Counted from the first letter of the stretch, positions 10,710 through 23,990 are shown. The stretch is 64,000 bases of DNA from Symbiodinium sp. CCMP2592 (GCA_905221615.1 CAJNDT010000146.1:1-64000); one strand, 5' to 3'. The notes: generated by a model from the letters alone, not told the origin. Made by a program: numbers and translations.

Positions 10710-12152
10710 ATGCAGCTCAGGATCAGCACATACTGGGAGAAAGCGGACTGTGCCGACCAGTCAGACCTCCGAAGGCTCGCAGCCCCGGTGGCGTCCTGGA
10801 TCGCCTTCGGCCCTCCGGGTCGGATTCCGACGGTAGAAGAGCTCCAGCTAGTGACGAAGTTCATGAACAAGATGGATGGTGGGTTGTTGCCCTCTCGGTT
10901 GAGCGATGTCCTATGTGAGATGAAGCGCCGGCTCCAGTCTCTGCCTAGGCAGGCCGATGAGGCCTGGAATGGGGCAGAGAAGCGGCTGCAGAAAAGCTAT
11001 CGGAAGCTGCACCGCCGCTGCAGGGAATCCGAAACCGACACAGTGGTTGTCGCTGCCGATGCTGAGATCGCTGGTGCTGAGTTGCGAGCCGAGCAGGATG
11101 CAGCCCTGCAAGTCCGTGACACGGACGATTCCGGATCCCCCAGTGCATCTGCCCAGTCTGATCAACACCTCATGCTGTTTCGCAAGATGAACGAGTGGGG
11201 CTTTCTGGACAACGCTCAGAAGCTAGAGCGCTTGCAGCAGGCCGAGGAAGCATCAAGGCACTCACGAAGGAGCTTGAGCCAGGAAGAACTAGCAGATGTG
11301 CTCAGCACGGCGGCAGCTTGTCTTGCAGCTCCGCGCAGACATGCGAGGCTGCAGGATGCTGATGCTAAAGGACTAGGCGACGTCAGAACTGCTTCGGAAT
11401 CGCAGGATCCGACAGTGGATCTGCAAAAACGAGTTCGGTCGTTGTTGCTGCATGCTCTGCGTGTGTGGCAGATGAACCAATTCGATTGTCAAGCCATCGA
11501 GTATGTCTTGGACTTCGTGCAACAGAAGATCAGCAAATTCGAGAACAAGGTTGGGGAGATTCAAGGTGCTGCTGCGGGGAAGGCTTGGCTGAAAATCAAG
11601 CAGATGATCGACGAGTTGCTGCTGCGGGTAGAGCTGCCTTCAAACCCGCACACGCCGGGAGCCACGAAGGCCCAAGCTTCTCGCAAGCCCAATGTAAGAC
11701 TGGAGCGCCAGAGCGGCATCCAGAATATCAACTGGGACTCGAAGAGCCTAGGCTGGAGATGCCAATGGTTTTATAGACAGGGTGCCATCCGCAGATCGAA
11801 ATCTCGCAACTTTGCAATTGCCAAGTTCCTCGAGCAGGGCCTTGCTGAGGAGGCAGCAGTCGAGGCCGCGCTGCAGGAAGCCAAGGCCTACCGCGAGGAG
11901 CTTGTGTGCCAGGGCAAGGTGAAACCCGCGAAGCTGAAAGGTCCCAGCTCAACTCTGAGGGGCGTGAAATTTGATAAAAGACACAAGAAGTGGCAGGTGC
12001 AGATTTACCATCCGGTCGAGAAGAAGAAATTTTCTGGAGGTAGCTTCGCTGACAAAATGGAAGCCGAGGTAAAGGCCCGAGCGATGGCCAGGCAGTTCGG
12101 GATTCGACCCGATTACGAGGTGCGGCCGGCGAAGAGACAGAAGCAGAGCTGA
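10710..12152 (+). CDS. AP2-domain protein, copy 3
   Basis: From the conserved ATG this frame encodes 480 residues. The TGA found 12 bases upstream in copies 1 and 2 is TGG here, so the frame is open back to an ATG at 10605 (35 extra residues); the conserved ATG is preferred. Up to residue 306 it differs from copy 1 at only three positions (H97Y, V131A, V238L). After that the linker and both AP2-like domains diverge strongly: SGIQNINWDSKSLGWRCQWF for domain 1 and RGVKFDKRHKKWQVQIYHPV for domain 2. The breakpoint is abrupt, so the gene looks like a mosaic of a homogenised front and an independent DNA-binding module. Confidence 0.85.
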   Translation: MQLRISTYWEKADCADQSDLRRLAAPVASWIAFGPPGRIPTVEELQLVTKFMNKMDGGLLPSRLSDVLCEMKRRLQSLPRQADEAWNGAEKRLQKSYRKLHRRCRESETDTVVVAADAEIAGAELRAEQDAALQVRDTDDSGSPSASAQSDQHLMLFRKMNEWGFLDNAQKLERLQQAEEASRHSRRSLSQEELADVLSTAAACLAAPRRHARLQDADAKGLGDVRTASESQDPTVDLQKRVRSLLLHALRVWQMNQFDCQAIEYVLDFVQQKISKFENKVGEIQGAAAGKAWLKIKQMIDELLLRVELPSNPHTPGATKAQASRKPNVRLERQSGIQNINWDSKSLGWRCQWFYRQGAIRRSKSRNFAIAKFLEQGLAEEAAVEAALQEAKAYREELVCQGKVKPAKLKGPSSTLRGVKFDKRHKKWQVQIYHPVEKKKFSGGSFADKMEAEVKARAMARQFGIRPDYEVRPAKRQKQS

Positions 12153-12540
12153 GGTGCTTTGAGGAGCTTGGAACTGACGACGACTCAGCCTGGCTTGTGC
12201 GACGCTGCATCGGAGCCCAAAGTGCCCTAGGGTTCAGAGTGGAGTAGAGTTTCGGACTTTATAGGGGTTACTAGGGCTCAGTTCCATGGGGCTTCGGGCT
12301 ATGGATCTCCGAGGGCCTCTCAAAATACCGGAGGCCCGGAAACCTTTGCTTTAGACTTGGGAACGCTGACAAGAGCTGAGCTCAGTTGCCATGACATCCA
12401 AACTAGTACACTAAAGATCTTGGTGCTTTCCCCGACTGGGAATTGCAAGGGTCCTATGTACAGGGTGCTACACAGGTTTATAGTCTAAGACTTCCAACAG
12501 ATGTCAAAAGGGCAGCCAATGCCCCATGAAGGGAACCATC

Positions 12541-15500
12541 AGGCCAGCCACAGTAGTCTAGCCTACAAGATCCGGGCTCAGCCTTTGGAGAACCACGCCC
12601 AATACAAAAACACACACACACACGCATACACACACACACACACGCGCACACACATACACCCAAACACTCATCAAACACAACCTAACCCAAAGTCCTCAAC
12701 AAGCCGCCAGACTCTCAAGATATAAGGTGCCCTTCGCACACTGCATGGTGAAGGAAGAGCTTGGTGAAAGTCATGAGTCTTAGCTGCGATTATAAGATCT
12801 GAAGACCCAAAACCTGCAAACCCAGGCCCTAACCCTGAAATCCCAGAGCTAACCTAAGCCCTGTAAGTCCTGCACCGGTGCGTCTGGATATCCTCGCCAC
12901 TTGAGTCGGGACAGGGAGACTGCGGTAAATCCAGTCGGTCAGGAGAGTTTGAGGGGTCACAGTCTCAGAAAGCAGGGTGATCATAGATCCAAGCTTATAC
13001 GTACATGCGGTCCTTAACTCCCTAGATAAGCAGCTATTGAGAATCCACCCATGTCAGAGCGATGCGTCCAGCATTCTGCTCTTTGGGGTTTCAAGGCGGC
13101 TTAGGAAGTAGGGCTGCAATATGACTATATGTACCGCAGTAGGGTTTCGAGGGCAGATAGCTACAGCTACGTCCCTACACGCAACCCCACTTGCTGAGTC
13201 CTTTGCTCAGCCAAGGGTTGGGAGTCCCAAATCCGAACCATCGAAGCCCTATAATCTTACTTTGTATTCTAAAACCTATAAACCCTGCAATCCTTCTACC
13301 CCCCCACGCCGTCAAGTTCTTAACAGTTAAAACCACCTAAAGCCGAAAAATACCTTTGCCCCGCTAAAGACCGGGCCCTTTAGACCCTTTTAAGTCTGAA
13401 CCCTGAGACCGCTGGACCGCCGTAGTTACGGGGCCCAGGAGCTGGCTCGAAGCCTCCGCTGGCTCTACATCGGCGAGGTGGCTTAGGGGGTTTAAGGTTT
13501 AGGGGTCAGATGTTATTTCATTGGGGTTCATAGGTAATAAGGACTTCACATCGACTTTGTCACGGTTCAGGGCTGTATGGGGTTTTTTCGGGTTACAAGG
13601 TTCGACTACTAGGATTTGGGGGTTCAGGGGTGAGGTTCACAGGGTCACTGGTTTTTCGGGTTACTTAAACCTTTCTCTGTTTACGGCGGAAGCAAGGCAA
13701 CATCTGGATTTGGGAGCTAGACGGCAACCCCAAACCTGTAACCGTAGGGGTTCGTAAGCTGACGGGGTTACTATAGGGACTTAACTAATGACCTATACTA
13801 TTTTGGACGTTCCTTATTGGAACTATAGTATAAAGGGCCCCAAAACCCTGTTCTAATTATTAAGGCCCCCATAGCCCATAGTAACTAATGGATTGTTAGC
13901 TGAGCCGGCCCCCTCTCTACAAGCAACATGCTTGCTCTCCGCAAGTAGCATCAGCGCACTCATGGCATAACTTTGGAACCTCTATGAACCTTAACCTTAA
14001 ACCGCAACACCCGCGCGGGTGGCAGCAAAAGCTCGTAAAGACGCGTACGCCGCCTCAACTCTTGACCCAAAATTCAAAACCAAATGGGAACTCAGACTCC
14101 CTCGCTTGACCTCCCTTGATGGGATGCTTCGGGACAATGAGATCCACGAACGGTAGAACTGGTCAGCCCTCTATGTATACTAAACTCGTCCGGCCTGCAA
14201 AGCTCGGTTGAGCCTTCAACTTCCACCTTCTGTTCTAAATCCGGCCAGTGAGGGCGAAACCTTGATTAAACTTCAACCCACAGTCTCAAACTTCTGAGGA
14301 ACCCTATACAGCCTGAGCCATACCTGATGGCGCGGGTGCGGAGGCATCTGTTTTGCGACGGTAGCTAAAGTTGCATTGCGAGGAGCTAGAAGCTTTAGAT
14401 TCTGGAACCGCTACGAAGCTGCACCTAGCACTACTAGTGAATCTAGCAACTGGAAACACAGCAACAAAGCTAGTAAGCCGTCGCAAGACTTGACGAGTTC
14501 TGAACCCTGATCATTGAAAACTCTTTTCAAAGGTGGGTTCCGGAACATCGGCACATGCAGACCCGCCGCTCTGCCGAGTTTTCCAGCTCCAGGGTTCGAA
14601 GCCAACAAAGGACTTACGAGCCCAGTTACCTACCCTGAGGGTTACTGGGTTTGGGACTAGGGTTCAGGTCTTGGGGGTTGAAGGTTTGGGAGCCGAGGGT
14701 GTTTAGGACGCTTATCTTCCCCTAGGTTCCAGTTATCTATGTTGGTTTACTGCTTCTCGTCAATCCCCAGCAGCCCTAATTAAATTACAAATCACTGCGT
14801 CCACAACCCAGCAGCCACTCCCAGTAATCCGCTTCATAGGTAACAGGGCATAAGAGAAAGGACGAAAGGACGTTGGGTCTTGTCAGGGGATTGAAATTTC
14901 GGGTATATGAACTGCGATCCTGGGAGGGGGGTATAGAAAGGGGATCCCTAGGCCTGAAACAAACAAAAAGTCAGTGTATATATATATATATATATACATA
15001 TGTATATATAAATTATACAGATATATATATATATATAGAGAGAGAGAGAGGGAGAGAGTCTTCACTGATATAGTCACCGGATATACTTATATAAACAAAT
15101 GTACAGTTGAGTATATACATAGACATGTATACACACGGCACACATATATATATATATATATATATATGCACTTATGCTATGACACCCCCCCTCCAAAAAA
15201 ACAACTATTCATTATCGCCCATATAGTGCTGCAGGGGTGTGTGCGTTGTTACCCTAGGTGTACGCCGCCTTACTCCCCGATGTCCCGTGTGACCACCTAG
15301 ACTGATATATCCCACCAAAACAATCCGAATACAAAGAAAGCCTTTTCATAGATCGACATGGACTGATCGAAGGGCCCGCATATGGGATTTTGCTCTACCT
15401 CTCACGCCGTTTGGAAATAGCGATGTGCCTAGGCTAGCCAGTCATGGCTGGATGTGGCTGGCTGCTGGAAGGACTTCCCTCTGAAACTACCTCCATATTG

Positions 15501-16051
15501 TAGGGTTTGGTCGCATGGCTAGGGATCAAGGTTTCAGTGTTCAGCTTGTTTTTGGGGCTAGGGGTTCCGGACCTAGGCTTTGTTGGAAGTAAGGTGTTCG
15601 GCTTGCCGTTTAGCTTACAGGTGTTCGGCTGAGAATTACTTCCACTTTGCATGATCACTCCCGCGCCCAGTCTCCGAAATTCCTTCAACTCTTCTTCGGG
15701 ATTTGACGCCCAGAAGACCCTCATCTCAAGAACTTCACTGTCAAAGGGCATACCCAAAGATATCCTGACAAATTAGCAACCTGGGACATGAAGTTATTTT
15801 AACACTTCAGGGTCAAGGTGGACCAACAGCTTTGAGCAACAACTGGTTAACGAAGAGAGCAAATGAGTAAAACATCCTCACCTGCGAAGGATCACACTGG
15901 GGATCTTTGCCCTACCAACCCTTGAAGCCCTAGACCCCGAAGCTCTAGATTCTATAAACCCGAGCCGAAAGAACACAATCGTGAGACCTTGAACGTTATG
16001 GTCAACACCTATATAAGCCATACAGAAACAAGCGAATGCAAAGTCGGACAG
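12541..16051. other. Non-coding stretch, no gene recognised
   Basis: I see no convincing exon. The stretch contains a CA run (12605-12665), many degenerate CCCTAAA/TTTAGGG words in alternating orientation (C-rich 12790-12860 and 13210-13380, G-rich 13480-13660 and 14625-14705), and a GC-rich patch near 13990-14060. The motif ctgttctaattatt near 13850 recurs at 34870 and, in variant form, near 37830. Confidence 0.45.
14976..15168. repeat. TA and GA microsatellites
   Basis: TA runs occupy 14976-15000 and 15020-15038. A GA run follows at 15038-15058, and another TA run lies at 15144-15168. Confidence 0.9.
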
Positions 16052-16130
16052 GAAGGATTGGCGCTTCGTGAACTGGAAGGCGGGAAGTCTGCTCCAAGTA
16101 TTCCTCCTGAGGTTCTTTTGAATCGCTGCA
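16052..16130 (+). CDS. Exon candidate (unrecognised protein)
   Basis: A CAG acceptor ends at 16051 and a textbook GTAAGG donor starts at 16131. Between them one frame reads EGLALRELEGGKSAPSIPPE then VLLNRC, with one base left over. Upstream is C-rich (ccctagaccccgaagctc) and downstream is G-rich (gtaaggctttagggttttgg), the pattern seen around other exons here. No neighbouring exon could be joined with confidence, and the protein is not recognised. Confidence 0.4.
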
Positions 16131-16469
16131 GTAAGGCTTTAGGGTTTTGGCTTTGCACTGACAGGGTTTGTGGCCCAACGGCCAACCCCTAAGTCTCTCT
16201 GAACCCGAAGACCTTAAAGCCTATGAAACAAGGGCTTGCGTAATATACTACTTACGAAAACTAGGGAGGGGGAGAGCGTGGTGGACTGGCCTACTTGATT
16301 GCCGAACATGTTATTGACCACACTCAAACATAGGTCTCACCACCCTACTCCCCTATAGCGCACCAAAACCCACTTCAGAAGCCTTATTCCCTTGAAGGCG
16401 AAGGGTGTTCGCCAGCGGTGTGAAGCGGTTCCTGAGGGTGCTCCGAAGGCCTTCGGACAGAAGAACGTT

Positions 16470-16560
16470 ACTTAGGATACCTTATTTTGCTGTCCTTACA
16501 ATAAGGCTCCTACTATTTAGGGTGCAAAATAAAAGGGCCCCTATTGTCGGAATCTCCCGT
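16470..16560 (-). repeat. Palindromic element, family A (reversed copy)
   Basis: Read on the minus strand, this matches the family A elements at 27.7, 41.9 and 48.3 kb: an end like gggagattccgacaatagggg, a middle accctaaatagtaggagcct, then ccttattgtaagg. The other arm has decayed. It is a non-coding, MITE-like element. Confidence 0.6.
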
Positions 16561-19500
16561 TGAGGTTTTCCAGAGGGTTTCCGGTGTTTTGCAGGTTGTT
16601 TAATGGATTTTGAAAGTATAGGGGCTGGACAGCCAGAGCTAGAAAAGCGCTTTGGGGTACATTCTGCTGTTGTTCTAGGGGGCATAAGGGAGTAAGTAGC
16701 AGTGGGAGATATGGAGACACGGGATAAGCAGGTTATGCTTTCGGGTTCACGGTTCAGGGATTTGGGTTCGCGGTTTAGGGCTTACAGGGTTTAAGGTTTA
16801 AGGCATAGGTGGTGGGATATAGGTTGTGGGCTTATTTTGAGCCCTCGCTTGGAGTATCATTCGTCTTGATGTGCGCGGGTGTTCGTTGAGGTCGCTAAAG
16901 TTGCTATAAACATGTGAACCTATGCTTGGCAGAATCTCGCTACTCTTGATCAGGGACCGTTTCTCCATGCTGATCATCAAAACTTAGATCTAGCAACAGT
17001 GGTGTTGGTTTTTGCCCGTCAGCTACTAAAACCTTACTGTAGGCCTTAGGCTGTGCAAGGGGTAGACTTACGTGTTCAAGTGTAGGCTGAAGTATGTTTC
17101 AAAACTAAGCTCAAGTTACACAAGTCAAGGCGTCTGGTTATGGTTTAAGTCTATTTCGGCCATGGACGACGCTTTAGCATAGTACTTGCTCTACTCACTG
17201 CTAAGACCGCATTATCGTGCAGAAATTCCCAAAACAAAGCCCGACTACCAAAGAGCATAGGCCTTGAGCTTCAGATCCTGATTGCCTGGACACGGAAACC
17301 AGTAGCAAGATGAAGAAACGTCGAAATCTCCGTTATTGAAGCTTGAGTTTGCTGGCTTGAGCACAGCACTTTCTTATGCTTGGGGTCTTGCTATAAAGTG
17401 AAGTACTCCTGTCGTGAAACCCAGCCAGGATCTTTTCGAAAGCAGCAGCTGCCCGGAACTGGTGCGCAGTTGCTCTTCCTCAGTTGGCTTCGGGTTGAGA
17501 GCTCGTGGATTGTAGCACTGCCTCACTGCCGGGTTGAATACAGGCACCTAGAGAAGTGATACGGGCACCTATAGGGCTTAGAGATCCAGACCTTATTACA
17601 GGTTGTCAAGCTTTTTGAGGTTAACTTTGCTGGGCTCTGGGGCTCCGTCAGGGTGAAAAATGCCGGGGCTGAATTTGAAGGTGTTGTCTTCGGGCTCTGT
17701 GTAAGATGGATCCTGCTCGTGAGGAGCGACACCAAGAACCCCGCATGTTTGGCAGAAGTCCATTATGAGACCCCCATAAGTAGGGAGCATACACCTAGGT
17801 TCTTCTCTGGCGAATTGTAGTGTTGAGCTATGATCACTCTGGCTGCGGCGCATGCTCCGCTGATAGACTCCACTTAGAACGCTCGTGATCATACCATGGA
17901 ATGGCAGAGACAAGCACCCAGAAAAGGTTTTTTGTCTGTTCACCAAAATCCTGATCCTTCCAGCCTACCATCGGGACACTACTAGTACCATGCAACTTCT
18001 GAGCTCCCAGAACCCCCTGCACCCAAAAGAAAGGCACTGCCCTGAATCCCTAATACAGGGCAGCGGCGCCTTTACAAGGGCTCGAGGATGGCTTTAGCAG
18101 AGCTCTGTCTGGACTGACCACACTTCGTAAGGTTTCGCAAAGGCGATGAATAAAGGCGTTCCTCTTCCTCAAGTGTGATCTTACTCGCTCATGTCAGTGG
18201 GTGTCTAGGTGCTGGGCTGTGCCTGAGGCTCCAGATGTAAGACGCAATCCCCTAACCAGAAAGACGTCTAAGCTCTTTCCGGAGGCGGCGTGGCTTCAGA
18301 AAAATGAGGCAACGCATGAGGCCGGGAAGTCCCTAGGCGTGGTTTTTCTGCTTGAACGCCGTGGGATTTACAGTTTTTCGCTTTTCAAGGGCAGGCTTGA
18401 GGGATCAGGGTCAAGAGTTCCTCGACGTCACTCTCGCAATACCTTTTGCAGGTATTGCTACAGTAGCCCTCACCCTCAAGCCCTAGACACTATGCCGTCG
18501 AAGCCCGGTAAGCCCTGAATCGGGCTTTTTGGCAGTGGTTTCATGGTCTCTACGGTTGTTTCCAGGCCCTACAAAAGCGCTCTCAGCTTCTTCAGGGCTT
18601 GAGGAGGAGGGTGTGCCGCACTCGGGTTCTGGGATTGCTAAGTTTCTTTCCTTATAATATGAGGACCGAATCGGTACATTTAAGACACCGAAACCCAGAC
18701 AGAAACAAGCCCTTACAGGAAGCGGAAACCACGCAGCGTGTACACCCAAACCCATCCCAGCCCAATTCTTGTGTGCCAAACATAGGGCTCCAGCCACCGA
18801 AATAATGGCTTGATGGTCTACATATGATATCGTTAGTACCTGCAAATTAAGTAACTGAGGCCGTAGGGAACCCCTGTACTCAACACCTTGAAGCTTTTTA
18901 GTCACAGGTTCGAAAGGAACTGCGGATCCGAGTTCTCTCTGAGAGATGCTTGAGGTCTGGTGCACATCTCTTTGAAGTGTGCATATGAGTATGCTTTTTG
19001 CTTCTGTCAACGTTGATTGGACAATGTACTAGTCAATGAGAGGCTTTAATTGGCTGTCAAAGCTACACAGCCTTTTCAGATGTTGCTTCGACGTTACCCT
19101 GCATTGCGGGCTTTGTCCTTGCTAGGTAGGAGGGAAAAAACACCTTGAAGCCTCGTCGTCTGATCTCGCCGCAAGTGGCGATAGCCCAGCTCTTGGCGAC
19201 TGGGTCCCATCATCAGACAGACTCACAGCCCAGCACTGCAGTAGTACCAGTAGTGCCTTGTTCCCCGTTCTGTTTCGGTCATTCCTTTTTCTTCATTTTG
19301 AATAACTCAACATGAGGCGGGACATGCTTGGGATCATTGGGCCCCTACCCAGGCCCTAGTCCGTTCAAAAGCTAGCCCTAATACAAGACCGTGGCAAAAA
19401 ATACAAGACCTTAGGGACTCAGCCTCATAAACCGTAGACCCTTGTAAGCTGCAATCGCCAGGCATGGTTCGGCGAGCTAAACACTGGCGAGCCCCGGCAC

Positions 19501-20661
19501 AAAGCGGATTGATGTGCACGGCCGTGGGGATTTTGTGGCGAGTTTGGTGGGTTGAGGGGTTCAGGGCTTTCGAGTTATGGGTTTTAGGACGTTGGATGCG
19601 TCAGGCTTTCGGTTGAATTACAAGTTCGCGGGTTTAGCTTTGCGGCTTTGGGTTTTCAGGTTGGTCGGGGATTCCGAGTACATTCATGTATCCCCTCCCC
19701 AAAGTGTGCACGAGGAAGCCAGGTACCAGCATTGAAAATGGCTGACCGGCCGTGCGACACTTAAACTTGGGACACCGGCAGCTCGCCTGCTCCTCTGGGG
19801 CCTGGAATTGCTTCCTTATCATAAGCTTGATAGAGTAATTATTACACACCCGCCCAAAACCGTATTCTAGTTCTCAAGACCCCTATATTATAAATTCGGG
19901 ACATTTGCATGCAATTTCGGTTTCAGCAGGTTCTCGGGATGGAAAGCACCGAAACCGTGAACCTCAACTCAACTCCCTTTCGGCCGTTCCAGCGAAACTG
20001 CCAAGCTTCAAATTCAGCAGGGACTATAAGCCTTACTCAGGCTACGTAGACGCCCGGCAATTACCAACGGAAACCGTAATGGCTCAGCTATAGAGATTGT
20101 TCAGGCTTTTCGTGTGGAGATTTGTCTACTTGAGAGTTTCGGTATGCAGGTCCCTACAGCCCTCCAGGTCATTAACGGCCCAAGTTCCCAAAGCTTTGTT
20201 CTATCCCCTAGAACTAGTTTCCTTCACAATTATCTTCATCCCAAGTAGCTAATTAAACTACTGTAGTAGGTCAGAGCCCTTTGTGCACCAGAATCTCTGA
20301 TCAAACCCTACATCCTGAACACTTAGACCTTGAAGTCTGCACCCTATAGACTCGAAAACCACAAACCCAAGATATTTCATGTACATCGAGCTTCACACAA
20401 TCGTTTTTTTATTGCGTATTGCCTTGTTGGATTCCTGCCGAACACTCTCTAATGGTTTGAACTCGGGCCAATGTGTCAGAAATTTCAGATATGGGTTTTG
20501 CCTGGCGATAGACGTGTTGTGTCGTAGTCAAAGGCTTAGCATCTTGTCTTCCTATGGGTCCGGAACGACGGCCTCGGAATCGATCTGGGTTGCGGATCAA
20601 GATACCCCCACTCGGCAACGTACATCCAGCTTTGTAGGGCCCGCTTTCCCTTTCCTTAGCA
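16561..20661. other. Mostly non-coding; weak exon-like patches only
   Basis: No gene can be defended. G-rich blocks (16735-16830, 19545-19665) and C-rich blocks (18470-18500, 19975-20080) of telomere-like words alternate. A minus-strand patch at about 17400-17470 reads FRAAAAFEKILAGFHDR, but it has no clean donor. A minus-strand 116-codon frame at 17596-17946 has no recognisable motif. Confidence 0.4.
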
Positions 20662-20766
20662 TTACCCTAAGGCCCCAAAGCAGTTCTTTTTTGGGGTTTG
20701 TATATAGAATCTTAAAAGGTAATCCCCAAAAGGAACTACTTTGTGGCACTTTGTGGCCTATGGGTA
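20662..20766. repeat. Palindromic element, family B (copy 1)
   Basis: The left arm (accctaaggccccaaagcag, ttcttttttgggg) pairs with the right arm (ccccaaaaggaactacttt, then tggcctatgggt). The centre is AT-rich (tatatagaatcttaaaagg). It matches the better-preserved copy at 50714-50810, indicating a mobile MITE-like family rather than a chance hairpin. Confidence 0.7.
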
Positions 20767-21552
20767 GCGCCAGAGTTATTCTTTTGGAACTAGGATGCAG
20801 GCAGGAAAACCCCATCCTGTAGTCCGACTGTGAACCGAGACCTCGTCTGCCTGTGTCCCAGTTTGCAAGAGCGTAAGCCCTAAATTCCTTCAATCACAAA
20901 TCTTAAAGCCGAAGCCCCAACCTGAACTTTCCCAGGAGCTGATTTTCGTGCCTTCCGCCATCTTGAAGCTGGGCTGATCTTGAGATCCTCGATAGCTTGG
21001 TGTTTGCTGGGCGTTGGTAGGGCTGTAGGGCCGTAGGGGCAATTTCACTGAGGAGTTCGGCTTCACAGACTTGTATGGGACGTCTAGACGGATTGTTGGT
21101 TCGTTCGTGTGTGTGTGTGTGTGCATGTGTTAAATCCTCCACAGGTTGGTAGCTGGATAAAGACCCTTGATCTTTTCGACTGTCTACTATAGCCTTTTTC
21201 GATAAAGCCGGCCATTCAGGGACGGTGGAACACAGAAAGCGCTTAAAGCAGAGATGTTGCACATCCCACTGAAAGGGCGAGGGGCTCAATTCGTGAAAGA
21301 GACATAGGCTATGGCATGTAGAAAGACTGGTAGGTGGGTATATATAGCTAGGTAGGCCGGTAGACAGATCGATATGGGCACCCTTGCATTAGCCTGTAAG
21401 TGGAGCCACTTGCAGATCCTGAACTCCCAGACACGAAACCCCAACCGGATCCCCGGATCCCCCGTCATCCAAGGCATTCTGTGCGAAATCGAGGTACCAG
21501 AACTAGCCGGAGCCTCAGAATGCCCCGTCAGATCCAGTCCGGGGTTAGACTC

Positions 21553-21554
<2 letters not shown>

Positions 21555-21590
<36 letters not shown>
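21555..21590. repeat. (TA)n microsatellite
   Basis: This TA dinucleotide run of about 36 bases is flanked by ordinary single-copy sequence. Confidence 0.95.
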
Positions 21591-21591
<1 letters not shown>

Positions 21592-22527
21592 GCTCCTTTA
21601 TGTCATGTAAAGGTTTCTACACGGGTTCCGTAGTGGTTGAGGGTGTTAGTTTCTGGAGGCTTAGGGCTTGTCGTTGTACTGCAGGGGCTCCGGCTTAGAG
21701 GTTTCAGGTATGGGCAACATGGGGGTTTCAGCTGTTCCTCTTTCGGGGTTCAGTTGAGCGTTCAGGGGTTGGGGCTAGGGGTTCTTCGGCATCCGTTTTC
21801 CGAATTGTGTATATCCCTTATCATCACGATGTTTTCCGAGGTTTGCGACTCTAGAAACCAACCATGGGAATGACGGTACATTTCTTGACCGTGCCATATT
21901 CGAGCTCTGTCTGTTTTAAAGTCATCCCTCAAAGTTTGGTGCACCTCGTGAAATCTTGTAGCTCCAGACTAAAGAAATCCAATTTTCAACCATTACCCTT
22001 CAAGCCTCAACTGTCCAAAGGCCCCAGCCACAAGCTTTTGACTTTCCAGACTCGATGTCGATTTTGTGTTTCTGGTTTAACCTGCCGCATCACGAGGACT
22101 TCATCAAGGTTCTACAGGTTCAGACGGGTTGATACTGGCTTCTGCAAGGGCTTCATGAGCGTTCTCTTTGGTTCAATAAGGTTTCGCAGGGATGAAGATG
22201 GTCAGAATTTTCTGGCCTTAATGTTGGGCTTTCCGGCACGGGATGCCCGCCAAGACAGGGGCACAGCAGATTGAAAACTATGGTCCAACTTTAACGTCCA
22301 AAGTATGTGCGAATTAATTCTCTACCTAGGATGGTGGTAATGTAGGTTCTTCTCGTCTGGGGGGGGGGGGTCGATGACGGTACTTGGGCCGTTAGGGCAT
22401 AAAGTGTTGCTGTCAACTGTGATGCACCTGTTTGGATCTTTACGGCTTTTTGGCGTTAACCGGCATATACACCCTACAGTGAACCCGAAATCCCGCAACC
22501 CCAAGCACTTGTAAACATACCCTAAAC

Positions 22528-22643
22528 CGTAAAGTAGGCTTGCCCCTTCGTTCCAGGCATTGCCGTCTCGCACAACTTCGTAGATTCTACCTGTGTCGAT
22601 GCTGTGCTCGAGTGCTTGCAGCAGGTGGGGTAGTGTTTTATAG
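22528..22643 (-). CDS. Exon candidate, minus strand (unrecognised)
   Basis: On the minus strand an acceptor (tttggtccag) precedes a frame reading YKTLPHLLQALEHSIDTGRI then YEVVRDGNAWNEGASLLY, ending at a GTTTAGGG donor. Its leading single base completes the codon left by the exon candidate at 24184-24315, so the two are phase-compatible. A TA run (22669-22693) lies just upstream of the acceptor. The sequence downstream of the donor is G-rich on the coding strand. The protein is not recognised. Confidence 0.5.
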
Positions 22644-22670
22644 CTGGACCAAAAAATTTGTATGTATACA

Positions 22671-22701
<31 letters not shown>

Positions 22702-23918
22702 TATGTATATAACCTGAAAGAGTTTGGGGTTGAGTAAGGGGGTTGGGTCGTGTCTGCCTAGGGAGCGTCGGCATGGAGTCCACATGGCGAGGGAGCTAGT
22801 CTCTGCCTGCAGTCTCCAACAAATAGTACCCACTCCATGTAGAACAGCCTCCATGCGGGTTGAATGGCTGCAGCCTGAAAGCCGTGGTCCACTGATACAG
22901 TCATACAACTGAAAACCAACCCTGCCCCAAGACTTGCAGACTTGCAGGTTCATGCATTCGTCGAAGTTCAAACCAAACCGAATACCCACTACCTGAAGAC
23001 CTAATCCATGACACCTCCATTTTAGATCCTAGTGTTTCGGAGGTTGTGTTCGAGCCATGACATGCATTCTCGAAACTACAGTTTTTTTTCATCCGTGAGC
23101 CCAACATCGCCCAAGAACACTACGAATACATTTTCATATTATCGTCTTTGGAGCCGGCAGTCTTCCACGACAAACTAAGCCCGAATCCCTCTTCCTGCGG
23201 TGCGGCCCAGCCAGCGGTAGGCAAAAAGAACCCTTACCCATCCTTGGCCTGCTTTTTCGCCGGAAAACCCAAGACCCAAACCCCAAAACACAGAAGCCTA
23301 TCCCCATCTTCGACCCGAAGGTCTGAAGCTTGCAAGCCTTAGAACCGTAAAATTCCCTTAAGTTCTACAGCCTACAACACCTAATTCCTGAAGCATAAGC
23401 ATCTGGAGATTTTGTCGCGCGAGGCGCTTTCAATGCTCTTGGAAGGGACCAACCAGCTTGGGGCCCAGCAGCGAGAGGCTACTGAACGGTGCTTTGTAGG
23501 ACGTCAGTAGAGATGTTTCTGAAAGAGGTTCGCAGCGTTGCCTGGGCTTGAGGGTTTTCGCAGGGATTTGCGAGGCTTTGTGTATCTTTGTGTCGGGTTT
23601 GGCCCTATCTTGGTTGGATGGAGTTATCAATTATTAGCCTTCTCTTCTCGCGTTCTCTCTTCTCCGGCCCCTTCTCTTCTGCCTTGTCCGTACTTTCCAG
23701 GGCTGAAGTTGCGGCTTCATAGAGGAGGTTTTGTGAGCTGTACCTGGGTCTTATGGGGGTTCTACGAAGGCTTAGGTTGTCTTCAACTGAACTAGGATTT
23801 TCAGGCTCGGTTTTTTAGGGTGCAGGGCTTAATGTTCGGTTCATTGGTTTGTGGGTTTACGGGCTTTTGGGCTTTATGTTGGGATCCAGCGATTAAGATT
23901 TGGGATTTAGGCTCTAGC

Positions 23919-23944
23919 ATATATATATATATATGTAATACGTA

Positions 23945-23987
<43 letters not shown>
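23919..23987. repeat. (TA)n microsatellite pair
   Basis: Two TA runs (23919-23934 and 23948-23987) are separated by gtaatacgtatgaa. They would lie within the minus-strand intron between the exon candidates at 24184-24315 and 22528-22643. Confidence 0.95.

Positions 23988-23990
<3 letters not shown>

Larger units (their letters stand above)
8896..12540 (+). repeat. AP2 segmental duplication, unit 3
   Basis: The third tandem copy starts with the GA-tract block (about 9010-9075), then the conserved ctagtcgctaggcccc word near 9158, the mini-ORF, an expanded CAG-type zone, the AP2 gene, and a flank to about 12540 that still resembles 5300-5420. The non-coding parts are more diverged from units 1 and 2 than the first 306 codons of the gene are, which points to gene conversion within the coding part. 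Confidence 0.7.
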